A stretch of DNA of 64,000 nucleotides from Daphnia carinata (Eukaryota > Arthropoda > Branchiopoda > Diplostraca > Daphniidae), in assembly GCF_022539665.2 (NCBI RefSeq), contig NC_081339.1, positions 4,458,517-4,522,516 of the forward strand. The letters are read 5' to 3'. Positions within the stretch are counted from its first letter, which is position 1. Each line of letters starts with the position of its first letter. Of this stretch, positions 26,001-37,402 are shown one piece after another. A model generated the notes under the pieces. The model worked only from the letters and a program-made list of their open reading frames with translations. It searched no databases and was not told the origin of the DNA. The position numbers and the translations under genes were made by a program.

Positions 26001-26349
26001 GGACAACTAGAAGAAATTGCAACAGGAAATCTGAAAATATTTTATACACATTCAACGTGGATTTCCGACAAACTTCTTGTACACAGTTGCAAGCCGCACA
26101 GAATGTTTTCTCGTTCCTGTAACATTTTCAATGTATTTTAGGCAAAAGTAGCATGCACTCTTAAATATGTTACCTCAATTCTTCATTGGAAATGATGATA
26201 AATAATGGAAACAAAACGTATTCCTGCAATTGCTTAATTGATTCAGTTTCAGTTTCAATGACTAAGAGTTTCAGTTTTGCCAACTTTTCTAAGGAGGGGG
26301 TTTTTAGTAGCTCCACGCAAATAGGTTTGAATTTCGAAAAGTCCCCCAT
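23027..26349 (-). CDS. TTI1: TELO2-interacting protein 1 (TTI1), HEAT-repeat TTT-complex subunit
   Basis: TTI1 works with TELO2 and TTI2 as an Hsp90 co-chaperone that stabilises PIKK kinases (mTOR, ATM, DNA-PK). About nine exons run from the ATG at 26349 (MGDFSKFKPICVELLKTPSL) to the TAG at 23027. The largest is 23349-24586; 23168-23287 and 23027-23110 are the last two. The whole protein is helical HEAT repeats. Family landmarks: KQLQEYVLFPL near the N-terminus, FFPGTCTHMLKIINGSIKQ, HWKVKIGITSLVSEVLEE, GRYGNLADTSDYLLDVVRQ, VRMGKDFSPLLITALKPCLE and, at the end, LYLSNKQVSELQ then GSVWLILHSM. An acidic linker follows KANIKLTETF. The minus frame upstream of 26349 starts only with TTG, so 26349 is the first ATG. 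The stop codon is 65 bp from the CHERP stop, so the two 3' UTRs probably overlap. Confidence 0.93.
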
Positions 26350-26918
26350 GATCAAATAAAGGAAAACACCTACTATTAGCTGACCCAAAGCGTATGTATT
26401 TTAGGCGGTAAAAAAAAATTTCGTGTGGGAATTTCACGCAGTGCAGTGCTCTCACACCCGCTCTCACTCACTTTTAACGAAAATGCGCGCGCGTCGTCTG
26501 CAATATTTGCATACAACTACATTTGCCAGATTTAGCTAAAAGTACGGTTCTTAATTTGAAAATTTTGAAATTGTGGATTTGCGGAATAATTGCAAGATTT
26601 AAGGCAAGAATTATCGAACATAAATTCACAACTATTCAACCATTACCGTAAAAATTTACGTCAAAGCTGAATATAGACAATATGGCAACAGCATGATTTA
26701 TTTTACAGCTTGTACAAAACCGCTTCATGAGAATCTTCAGTAGTTTGTTAGAAGAACTAGAGAAGGGAAACGTGTGATGCTCATTTTCGAAAACAGGTAC
26801 ACATGAATTTATCTATAAAGCATATTTTTTAACTCGCTAGTTCTTCTGCTTCTAGGAACACAGTTCGAAAACAACGGGCAGTTTTGCATTCTTCCTTTAA
26901 ACCTCGGGTCATTTGTCA
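26350..26918. other. TTI1 promoter region and CA-1 3' flank
   Basis: No coding sequence recognised. The TTI1-proximal part holds the GC-rich element at 26474-26530 listed separately. The remainder is AT-rich and presumably contains the CA-1 3' UTR and terminator. Confidence 0.5.
26474..26530. repeat. Promoter-like element, copy A (related to 30551-30607)
   Basis: Shares with copy B the order AACGAAA, GCGCGCGC, GTCTGC, then an AT stretch and ACTACATT(T)GCCA. It lies about 125-180 bp upstream of the TTI1 ATG. Similarity was judged by eye over about 57 bp. Confidence 0.55.
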
Positions 26919-28380
26919 CTAGGAATCACGACTGAATCGTTCGTCGTCATCTGGTAAGTCGTTGTCTTCCGCATCTTGCTCCGCACGGTAAAATATCTCT
27001 CTATCATTCAACTCCTGAATTTCCCGCACATTTTCTCTGATCCGGTTTCCTTGCTTATCCAGAAGTAATCTAAATTTTGCCAACTAAATTAACATGTAAT
27101 AAAAATTTAAAATGTCATATCTCAAACAGTAACCAGCAAGCGCGTACAATTGATTGATTAAGAGTATACCTGGCCTTTCGAAATGGCAATTGGAGTATCA
27201 AAAACCGTCCAGATGACGCCTTCAGTAAACACTGGTGTGGTCAACGATCCATTGTAACGAAAGAAGCTTTCAGTGCTATCGGGAAGAAGATCATCCAGTG
27301 GGAAAGGAACATCTAGTTTATCGCTATCGTTCTCAGTAGGATCAATTATTGCTTCAAACTGCTGAAGATGACGAAAAACTTTGTTGTCTCTAGCTTGCAA
27401 CTAAATCACGCAACATAAAAAGCTTGTTAAATAATAAAAATTTCCCCCCTGTTATTTCAAACCTCAATTAGGATGGCTAGAGCAGCTACCCCATCCTTTT
27501 CGCCAGAAGCTTTCATTATATTTTCGTATTTAGCATTGTAGTGAACGATGTGCAATTCGGCAGCATATCTAAACAGAAATCAGATTATGTTTAATTAATT
27601 ATCGTAACAGACAACAGTAATCGTCAGTATACTGTTTGCCATCAATTCTGTGCTCACTACCCCGCGAGCCTTCACCCCAATGGAAATGAAGTTGTTCGAA
27701 TCTGTAACGGCCGAACAGCCCTCCACCAGAAATGAAAGGGAGATTATGTTCATCCAAATCATCCGTCTCAATTTTCAACTTGACTAGTAAAAATTTAACA
27801 AATAAAACAGGAATAACTGTAAATAATTTTTTAAAAAATAAGGGAGAAAAATACCGGTTTCCCCATTGTTCTTTAAGCTTTCAGGAAAAATCTTTTCGTA
27901 ATTTCCGAAATGAAAAGAAGCATAATCTGCGTCGATGGCTTTGCCAGTAATGATATCGATGGGTGATTGGCTTGGTAATTTGGTGACCTGAGCGTTTCCT
28001 TTGAGAAGCGAGTTATCGGGAATAGCACTTGTTGTTGTACGTTGGTTGTCTCCGATTTTAGTGCTATTGATAGACGATTGTCGTAGTCTTCCGCCATTTA
28101 ATGCGATTGATCCTTGCAGCTCTTTACATAATAAAGATAACGATACACTTTTCATTATTTGGATTGAATTTATGTAAGATCTAAATGTTCCGATCTGACT
28201 TTACCTCTATCATTCGAACGGGTAGTCTCCGCTGCTTTTGGCATGGCACTTACAGCGGAAAAGCCCATCGCTAACAAGAGCTGTGGACGAAAAAAAGATT
28301 TAACTTATAAACTAGGGTTTGCAGTTGGAGATACATTCACAATGGCCTGTCTAAAAGCTCACCTTACAAAGGAAAATCAT
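26919..28380 (-). CDS. CA-1: secreted alpha-carbonic anhydrase, divergent
   Basis: Alpha-carbonic anhydrases interconvert CO2 and bicarbonate. Seven exons (28363-28380, 28205-28280, 27855-28121, 27633-27783, 27463-27568, 27170-27400, 26919-27083) join in frame to 337 aa. MIFLCK plus LLLAMGFSAVSAMP forms a signal peptide, followed by a low-complexity linker absent from the other copies. Zinc ligands are intact: LHFHWG (His94/96) and ELHIVHYN (His119). SLTTP carries Thr199. Three usual residues are changed. The Cys before QSPI is replaced (LPSQSPIDI). The partner Cys in TTPxC is Phe (TTPVFTEGV). The proton-shuttle His64 in NNGH is Glu (NNGET). It ends in an acidic tail (EDNDLPDDDE). Either a slower, disulfide-free CA or one with a changed role; reading frame and splice sites show no decay. 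A TATA box lies at 28466-28473. Confidence 0.94.
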
Positions 28381-28465
28381 TTCACTTCTACTTGGATTGT
28401 TGGTTGCAACAATTGTCGGCGAGGTCGTTGATGGAACTGTTCTAGTAGTTTGGTGGATTCGTTTG

Positions 28466-28473
28466 TTTTTATA
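28466..28473 (-). promoter_or_regulatory. TATA box of CA-1
   Basis: TATAAAAA on the minus strand, 86 bp upstream of the CA-1 ATG. Its position matches the TATA boxes of CA-3 and CA-4. Confidence 0.6.
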
Positions 28474-30550
28474 CTGTAAGAGATGCGAACTGTGGTCGAC
28501 TCCACATCCAAGTAACTTGTGAGTAAAACATGAACGCCTTTCCTCCATAAACATTATTGTTTCCAGTGAAAGGAGGAAACCCCGAGATCCTATAGCGTTT
28601 CCTGGTGGGATGCTGACCATGGAGAATGATCAATGCCTATACCTATTTTTAAAAGGTAAAGACAAAACAAAAAAAAAAACACGCCATAGACCTTAGCCAA
28701 TTGAAACCTTAACCAAACGATAAACGAAATAAAATTCGAGGTCGGTGTCGCCAATAAAAACTGCTAGGCCAAACACAAATTACACTACATTTTCTTAACA
28801 TGTGTACAATAGCCGCTCTGCATCAGCTGACGACAAAAAAAAAAAAATTTCCACTTACTGACCAACCGTAATATTTTAGCTCTGATTATTCCACGTAGGA
28901 ATATAGTATAATTGCGATAATCCTTTGTTTTCCGCCAGCAAGTTTTTTTTTGTACACAATGACCCGTGTACAGGAGACACATAAACTATTGTACATTTTT
29001 CACGTTTAACCTTGGACACACCTACTATTCTCAGGTCTTCGAGATTAAAATGGACGCACAAGAAAATCGTGAGTCATTTCAATTCATTTGTTTCGAGTAA
29101 AATCGTGACTGCAGCATGACACCATCGGAGTCTATATGTTGTAGGTCAAGGTTGTAGAGCTATCAAGGAACCCAAAACAAGAACTTCCGTGATCTAAATC
29201 TGTTTTTCCCCGGATTGTAAAATCAGGTTAAAAAATCTCAACAAATGCGTAGGCGTTAAAGAATATATCGAAATACAAGACATCAGTATGTTTTTACTAG
29301 CTGAGATGTTTTGTGCGTTTCAAATCCGCTGTTAAATGCGTAAAATTTTGGGATGCGTAATCGTACGTACGTCCAAGCAAGAATACGCGAAAGAAACCGG
29401 ATTGACATCAACAAGAAAAAAAAAATAAATCCATTTTCTTTTCACGCCTGGGAGAGGGGATAGCGTGTTGCACCAAGAACAATGGAATTATTGAGCGTCA
29501 TTCTCATGAAGTAGGTAGTATCTTGAATATGGAATGGGTTGCTTGCTTTTCTAACATGGACCAATCGTCCGTGATCTATAAGCTGGCGGTAGGAGTTCTA
29601 CCTTGTTGGGGTAGAGCTCAAAATCATCGGACTTATACTACTTATTTTTTTTTTTACCTTAACTACTTCATCAGGTATTTGCCAAAAAAAAATGCATGAA
29701 ATCGCATTTCTAATCGGCCTGAAACGAATGACAATAAAATTTTAATTCAAGATGACTACCTTAGTGTCGGGAATTTGAATTCGTAATCTCCAATGAGGTT
29801 AACCTTGGCGGGATCCATGATTTGTGTACCATTATAAATCAGTAACTGGGGCATGCTTGCAGTTCCATCTCTTAAAGGTCATCAGTGTTTCTAGCTTCTA
29901 CAAGAAATATATCATATTTGAGTGCCTACAGCTACAGTTATTTCAAGTGAATTTACACAGACAGTTTTATTCATATGCAACTTACTTGGCCGCTAGTAAA
30001 CTCCAGTAAGTTTTCTTGGCCAGTTATGTTCTCATTGGCTTGTGATTATCCTTGTATGAGCATCAATATGCTATGCATGCCAAAAACCTAACAAACGTGC
30101 AACCAGAATAGTCTTGGATGATGTTACAGACCTAAATATTTTAAGTAGAAAGTAAATATTCACACTCTTTTCAAAATGATGGTAAATACGTAAAATTATC
30201 TAAATAATTTTACAATAATTTGTGAACTTTTTACCTTAGCTCCCCGCTTGAATTGATAATAAAAAATGGAGTTGTTCTTTCTTCCATTGCTTGAGTTTTG
30301 TTTTTTCCTCTAGTGTTGCTTTCAGTTGTTTCCTGGCTGTTGCAGTTAATCGACTTTTACAGTGACAAGAGTTTTCTTTATAGCTCTACGGAAATGAGCT
30401 TAATTTTTTTTATTGCACCATTTATTGCAAAAAAGCAAAAGAAACCAACAAGAAAATAAACTCACTGTTTGCATTTTTGCGCGTATAATGGTATAAAAGT
30501 AATATTCAGTTTGGAGATACTTTCGTAAAAAAAAAAAAACACCTCATGTC

Positions 30551-30607
30551 TGAACGAAAGGGCGCGCGCATTGTCTGCTATTTTCCGCTATTACTACATT
30601 GCCACAT
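30551..30607. repeat. Promoter-like element, copy B
   Basis: Counterpart of 26474-26530: AACGAAAG, GGCGCGCGCA, TTGTCTGC, then ACTACATTGCCACAT. It sits where no annotated gene starts. If it is a promoter it would serve an unannotated minus-strand transcript beginning near 30474 or 30287. Confidence 0.5.
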
Positions 30608-30963
30608 CGTTCGTTAGAAATCGCGAAAAAAATTTGCGAATTGAATATTTTAATTTTAATTTGAGATTTAAAAATGAAAAAAAATAAATAAATAAATAAA
30701 CTAAACTAAAAAACGGAAAAAATGCAAGAGAATGAAAATTGAGAATTGGAAATTTACGAGATCGGAATCAAAATCAGATCTATTACTTTTTTCCATTGAT
30801 GCAGTATCATAGAAGAAGATTCCAAAGGTGGTTAACGTTAATAAGTACCCAGAATGATAGCACGTGTTTCAAATGAATATAAATACTACCCTCAGACGTT
30901 TACCATGTGCGACTACCATGTGTTGGTAATTCAACGTCTCTGATGAAATAAGCTCGTAGGAAT

Positions 30964-32145
30964 TCAAGGTTTGTGTGCCATCAGAAGAAAGTATTTGCGT
31001 CTAAAATGAAGTTCTATCTCTTGTGGGTCTTTTGTGGTCTCTAATGCTTTCTGGCAACTAGAGAATAAACCACATAGGTTTAAACTATCCATGCGAAATA
31101 ATCGGTATATGTCTTACTTTGACATAAATTCTTGGAGAATTTCCTGACCAGCTGAATCCCCATTAGCTTTACAATAATTATTGTATGAGCACCACGACGT
31201 TATGTACTCAACGAAACCGGCCAAGGTTACCTTCTCTTCTTTCCAAACTTCTTCCCTGGAGAACAATAACTGGTGTAACATCGTATTGTACCACAAGTAA
31301 TTTAAATGATACTTACCGCACGAAATCCGGATACGGAATGGTAATATCAGCATACTCGTTCTCCGTATGTCTAACACCACTAGCCCAATAAGGACCAAGA
31401 CGTTCACTATAAAACTTTACGTACAAAATCCCGTAGTCAACCACAATTCAAGTTCATAAGAGAAAGAAAATTGAAAACAAAAAGAAAATTACTTACATAT
31501 TTCAGTGCAGCAAAAAGCTCTTCCGATTTTGTTGGATGCAAAAATACAACCGGAGGTCCGTAGCTAAATAAAGCGACAACTCCATTGGAGCAAAGCACCC
31601 TGTCAACCTCTTTGAAAAACATCGGCAGGTCAAACCAATGGGCACAAACCCCCGCGTTAACAACCTGTACTGAAGCATCTTCGACAGGAGACTGCTCTGC
31701 TGAGCAGACACTGTAATTGGTGCCGAAACACACAGAATTTTAAAAGCTTGAAATAGTTAAGCAGAGACATTAAAGGTGCATAATTTTTCGAATGGTTACC
31801 GGAATTCAATGTTAGAAGGGTGATTTTGTGATTTGGCAACCTCAATTTGAGAGCAACTGATGTCAGTAGCAAGAACTTTTTCAAAGTGCGGTGATAGAAG
31901 TACGGAGCATTGGCCACTGCCACAGCCAACATCCAGGCACAAATTCAAATCTCCTTGGTGCTTCACGAAAAATATTAAAGAAATGAATTAAATGATTAAT
32001 GTATACTATTCTCATCCAATACCTTTTCTTTTAAGAATTCTACGACCCTTTCAATTAGCTGTTGTGGTGGTTTTGGTCGAAAGTCTACGTAGCGAGAAGC
32101 GATGACGGTACTCTCGTAACCACGCTGGGACCATTCTTTCATCAT
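30964..32145 (-). CDS. MT-1: class I SAM-dependent methyltransferase (Methyltransf_11 / TMT1-CRG1-like)
   Basis: Small soluble SAM-dependent methyltransferase; the substrate cannot be told from sequence. Six exons, the last (30964-31057) found from its junction. The donor TCAAA|GTAAGA near 31115 joins TTG CCA at 31057 and continues in frame to KYFLLMAHKP and a TGA. Motif I is LDVGCGSGQ, followed by ATDIS (acidic ribose-binding Asp). VVNAGVCAHWFDLP and DRVLCSNGVVALFSYGP are the post-I/II region. Near the C-terminus it has GPYWASGVRHTENEYADI. The first ATG in the open N-terminal exon is at 32145 (MMKEWSQRGYES); the frame stays open upstream without another ATG, so a 5' exon cannot be excluded. 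It is a paralogue of MT-2 at 43556-44677 with the same intron positions. Confidence 0.85.
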
Positions 32146-32636
32146 TCTTTTCTTCGTAAAAGCAGCAGTGGAACTGTGAAGAAGAACGCTACCATCGCTT
32201 AAATAAGGGAGCTGCAAGTTGCATTACCCCGCCACCCACCCAACCCCCCACTACCATAAAGAGAAGTCTAGAACGCATCCCAATCCTTATGTTTTAACCT
32301 TCACTACGTTAGCTTCTGTTGGGACAGGTTAAGGTCACAAGATAAGAGAACCTCTTATTCCCAATGGCGCTGACCATGTTATTTCAGTGGAACGGAGGGG
32401 ATGACATGGTAAAATTGATTTTTAAAACTTCTTGCGTGCTCAGAATCATAAATAAGGAAACATTCCTTTCAAACACGTGTCTTAAAACAGAGGTCAGGAC
32501 GCGTAAAAGTGCATGGTCCTTCCCTCCTGTTCCAATGTTTTCACAGCAGATAATTTTGCTTGATTAGTTATTTATTTACAAATGTGCATTAAAGTACCTT
32601 GAAGTATCGAAAATGCTGTACATCCGAGATCACGTA
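32146..32636. other. Intergenic: MT-1 5' flank and GTF3C3 3' flank
   Basis: No coding sequence recognised. The segment at 32217-32260 is C-rich (CACCCACCCAACCCCC). Nothing else stands out. Confidence 0.5.
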
Positions 32637-35600
32637 TCAAATAGTGATATACTTGTCCAAGTACATGCGAGCAACGTCAAAACCCGAACTGGAAAAATCA
32701 GCTGCTCGATATATGAGCGATAAGTTAAAGGCAATTTCTCTCGATAAGTCGAACACATGTGCATGTTTCCCTTGTGTGACGCTTGGTCTAAACTGCAGAG
32801 CTTTCTTACTAAATGACAGAAAAAAAAAATAATATTAAGTAAAGGAGCAAAAACTTTTAAGGGTAAGCAAAAAGAAAGTTTTACTAAAAATCCAATGCAT
32901 GGGTCAGAAGGCCAAGCTGATGCATGCCTCGGCCGATGTTGTAGAAGACCTCTTGACAGTCGCCTCTTGATTTTAGATAAGCATCAAAGAATGAGGAAGC
33001 CTGGGTGACGAGAGAGTGTTTCCCACTTGAAAATTTTTGGCACGTCAGCTGCACTAGCACAATTGCAGACAGCAACAAGAACAATGAATTGTTTGGCTCC
33101 ATTTTGCACGCTGACATGTACTCATCTAAGTAATGGTAATGAGCAAATTAGGCACATCACACAGCATCATTTGATTATATTGCGACCTCTCACCTAATGC
33201 ATATTTATAAGTACCGCTCGCTACACACGCGTGGCCATTCAAAACGCTTAAACAAACGTGCTCGGGGTGTTTGAGAAGTAACCGAACAAGGAAACGATTG
33301 TAACGCACATCGTCTCCTCTCATGATAACCTATTTTTAATTGAATGTTGATTTTGGCGTTCGGCCACCGTGACAAAGAATATAAATGGGCAAAAATTTCA
33401 TACCTGGATAAGAAGATTCCAGACTCTGTTGTTATACAAGTTGTTGCACCGCAACAGTAAACTGCGGGCTAGATTGTAAGCGTAATAAGAGTCGCCTTTA
33501 GCTAAGCATACTTGAAGAGTTATGAACTGGATTTCTCGGCAAATGTCTCTTTTCTTTCGGAAAAGAGGGGACGTCAGAGCCGTAAAACAAATTCGTTCCA
33601 GTTCCACCAGGCGATTTTCTTTGAACAAGTGTTCGGCTGCTAAGCGAAGGAGTCGATATTCTTCTTGTAACTCGACCGATGATGCTCCAAATTCCAATTC
33701 TTCATCGGCCGACTCTTCATCTGCTGACTCCCAACCGATCTTCTTAGCCCCACATGCTTTGTATATTTCGTCTTTTGATCGTATATTTCTGGCGTGACGC
33801 ATCATCAACAACTTGTAGGCAGCAATGAATTGATTCATTCGCCCTTCTTTAAGAAGCAAGATGCACTTGTGATGCAATACGCTTGCCTCTATTCGAGAAG
33901 CTTCAGAATCCTGAGTCACAGCTTCCAAAGCCTCTTCATGGCGACCTGTTGAAATAATGTGGCATTTAGGGCAAATTATACTGGTGGACGTGTAGAAATT
34001 TACCTAATTTGGTGAGCAATTCAGCCAAAGATATTCTTGCATCCTCACTTGATGGTACTAAATGAATGACATGACGGAACGCGACGATCGCTTCGTCCAC
34101 GCGATCTAGAGCGGACAGGCTATTAGCATACTTTAACCAAACTGCCGCCAAACAAAACGAGTGGCTTTTTGTTAGCGCTTCTAGCAACGGCCTGGACGGA
34201 AATCAGATTGCAAATTGTAAGTGTAATCAATTGTATCAATTATCAGATCACTTACAAAGCTCGTTGGTGAAATTCGTTTTCCACAAGCGCCTCGGCAACG
34301 TCAAGGTAAATATCTCCAAAACTTTCCACGTCACATTCAAGGAACGTTTCAATTAAGGGAAAGGCAAAATCGTGTTTCTTGGAGTAGACTAATGCAATAC
34401 AAAGCTTGCTGAGAATGTCCAGTGGTAATTCCTGAGTCAATTCCATCGATTCTGCCTCTTCGAGGTCAATGGCGTCAACTATTTTATTGTTAAACACCAA
34501 GCCACAATGCTTAGTAAGTACCTAGTGGAATTTTGTTAAAATCAGGGGAATAATGGAATCAAACTTAATTTGCTACGTTCGATAAGAACAGGCCAAAATT
34601 TATCATACTTTCACCACATCGAGATAATGCTTCGTCAAAATTTGAAGTTCCAATAAGAGATTATAATGTTCCATGGTAAAACTCGCTGAACAGGTGACTA
34701 GGGCATTGCTAAGAGCTCTACGCGCAGAATGCAGGTGCCCGCTCGCATGATGCATGCGAGCTATTCTAACAGCCAGCTCGACCCATTCATTTCTTTTCTG
34801 CTCATTTTCTGGTTGGACACATCGTAACATGGTGAGACAAGCTTTCAGTAAATCCTTTTGCGCGCCCATGGATTCAAGCAATTCGCAGCGACTGAAATTC
34901 ATAAATGTAACATAGTATTACAAATGGAAACTATAGCATTCTTTTCGTAGCGAGATCTATTATGCAATACTTTTGATGAATTTGTATGTTTGAAGGGTCA
35001 GCTTGGACCGCTTTGGCAAGACATTTCGACGCCTGCAGCTCATCGTTACGGCTCAAGCACACCTGTGATAGACCCAGAGATTTGTTTGATCCATAGAATT
35101 AGAATTTGGGTTGTCCTCTACGAATGATCTTAAAATTGGTTTTTTCATCAAGTACTTTATCTGAAATCCTTATCTGCTAGTTTTTACCTCGGCAAGCCGT
35201 ATCCATTCATCAGCATCTTGAGGGGACAAGTATGCAGCTATTAGGGATAATTGGTATGACTTTTCGTAATCTCCAAGATCTTCATAGAACATGCTTAATG
35301 CTTGGAACGGTTCGGCATAATTGGGAGCCTACACGAAAAAGCACGTTATCCTTCATACAAGATGAATGGGAATTGAAAGTTGAATTAACAAGTACCTGAC
35401 GAATGACCTCCATGCAGAGGTTGATGGCATCTTGCTTCTCATTTCTGGCGTACCGTAAATTTGCTTCACCCATCAGACCTGCCCACCACAAAAATTCAAA
35501 ATTTATTATTTTATCAAAAAGTGAGCCAAAAAATTACCCTACCGAGTAAATTTGCTGGAAGTCTTTTCATAACTCTAGTGATAGCTTTTTTTCTCCTGAC

Positions 35601-36184
35601 TGGGGAGGCAGGTGAGGGCTGTGGGGTGTAACTGGTAACAGTTACATTCCCTTTACGTGTTCCAATGATTTCTTTTTGGCCATCTGATTTTCTATGTCGA
35701 CTAGTTTGACGTTTGGATAAGCCTTCAGGTATATATTCTGGATCACTTTTGTTTTCTTCTAAGATGTGTGCTTCATCATCTACATCTGAAAACTCTTCTC
35801 CACTTAATTGAGAATCATCTGAATTCTCTACTCTAGTTATGAAATCCTGAAATGAAATTTTTCCAGACAAAAAGTCATTTGTCATAGCAAGTTGTTCCTC
35901 ATCTGCATTTGGTTCTCCATCATCTGATTCATCTGCATCTTCAACTTCAAAATGCTCAGGAAAACTTTGTCGTGAGCTATCATCATCATTAGTCACTGTA
36001 TCAAGCAATTCTAGCTCAGACACCATATCTTCTTCAGCAATATTAATATATGATACTTCATACAATCCATTTTCTGCTAAGTTAAGAGGTGTGTCTTCGT
36101 TGATGAAAGTTACGCCTGCACTATCGCACGAAGCCACTACTTGGACTTGCGAAGTAGGGTCTTCTTTTCTTCCCTATTCTCCAT
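32637..36184 (-). CDS. GTF3C3: General transcription factor 3C polypeptide 3 (TFIIIC TPR subunit), apparent 1-nt frameshift at start
   Basis: TPR subunit of TFIIIC, which recruits TFIIIB to tRNA and 5S genes for RNA polymerase III. About eleven exons. An acidic N-terminus holds LSGKISFQDFITRVE, then LMGEANLRYARNEKQDAINL, GDIYLDVAEALVENEFHQRA, DARISLAELLTKLG, SVLNGHACVASGTYKYALG and FYNIGRGMHQLGLLTHALDF, all matching human GTF3C3 in order. The frame seems to stop at 32884, but TTTTTA|GTAAAA is a donor. The acceptor at 32808 continues it as YKKALQF, then REIAFNLSLIYRAADF, to a TGA at 32637. The likely ATG (36182-36184, MENREEK) is one base out of frame with the remaining exon. Adding one T to the T4 run at 36165-36168 would reconcile them. 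Otherwise the first in-frame ATG is at 36026. Confidence 0.92.
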
Positions 36185-37402
36185 CGCTAGAACTTCAATA
36201 TAAACCAAAAGAGATTTAGCAGTTGTATGAAAAATTTTGCTACGGCTGATGCCAAACTGTCTTGTGCTAGCACCGCTGCAGCAGACCAAATTCATAATAC
36301 GCCACTACCAAAGTACTAGCATTCTGCAGTGGCTCTAACTCGAAGAAAAACGGACTATATCTTGTAGCTCCTGCGTCGATCCTCGATGTCCATGGTGTTG
36401 CTCGGAGATTGCACTCCTAATTCATCGGGAACGAAATAAAAACAAAAAACAAAAGGTTCCATTTGATTAATGTAAAGTGCTTACAGTGCAGTGATGCTAT
36501 GTCGTGTGCAGTGTAGTTACAGTGCTTATAATCAGGCTTGGTGTTCATGATTGTGCATTCACAAAATAGTTGTCCAAAAGGTGAACGGTGATTTAATCCA
36601 AGTGATGAAGGCGTGAAACACTACGAAAAACACCTAAAGAACCCTTTCTACACTTGTGCAAACCGTGCAGGTGAGTGAATAACTTAAGTGCATAGCAGAA
36701 TCGGATTTTTGGTTTTTCAAAAGTGAATTGCACAAGGTTATTGATATTTTCGAGGTCATTGCCATTGGGTAGGTCAATCAAGATGAGTTGGCATTTTCTC
36801 AACTCGCGTAGAAATATAATGTTATTGTTTCAACAGCCATCGGCCTTTAGGTTTTATGTTCCCTCTACCCCAAAAACTATTTCGACAGAGCCAGTGGGCT
36901 GTCCTTTCCTAAACAAAGCCATGTATTCACTTAGCTTTGCTCTTGATTCCAGCCTTTTTATGACTCGATATCTCTATCAGACAGCCACCGTTTAAGTTGA
37001 ATCACATTTTAAAAATTCCAAATGGTGACTTTTTATTGCAGATAACATGTTGGACGGCTATCCATAACCAAAAATACATCAATGCCTCTCGAGAAGGCGT
37101 GTAAGATTTACAATCTTTCTTAGAGCAAACATTGGGTCACACTAGGGATATGAACCTCAATGCGTTAACCTCAACGCAAAACAAACGGTAGTGTCATTAT
37201 TCTATATCACATGGATTATTATTTTGTTTTATCATAGCTGTGGCACAAACGAACGGGGATCACAACATGAAATAGAAGGGTATTCTGTATAGATTTGTAT
37301 TATGCTATATGTATTTCTACATACAGGCGAATAGCAAATTGAATAAACTACGTCCTTTTGAGTCAAAAGGACGCTCACAATAAGCTTATTAGGGTTGGCA
37401 AT
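36185..37402. other. Intergenic: GTF3C3 5' flank and lectin-1 3' flank
   Basis: 1.2 kb. Around 36476-36530 the words ACAGTGCTTA and GTGCAGTG recur, a short imperfect local repeat. No conserved reading frame was recognised on either strand. Confidence 0.5.

Larger units (their letters stand above)
28381..30963. other. Intergenic region upstream of CA-1
   Basis: 2.6 kb. It holds the CA-1 TATA box (28466-28473), a promoter-like element (30551-30607) and a set of short minus-strand open segments between 29986 and 30287 with matching splice sites (see findings). No recognisable family and no mobile element was identified. The stretch 28700-29560 shows nothing. Confidence 0.5.

Noticed and set aside
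31006-31044. A short signal-peptide-like plus ORF (MKFYLLWVFCGL) preceded by a TATA-like AATATAAATA
   Set aside because: The segment is antisense to the last exon of MT-1 (30964-31057), which is confirmed by its match to the MT-2 C-terminus.
32884-32886. TAG at 32884 as the GTF3C3 stop
   Set aside because: It overlaps a splice donor (TTTTTA|GTAAAA); the next exon continues the conserved C-terminus to 32637.
36723-36995. 90-codon plus-strand ORF upstream of GTF3C3
   Set aside because: No conserved motif or supporting signals; length expected by chance in AT-moderate sequence.
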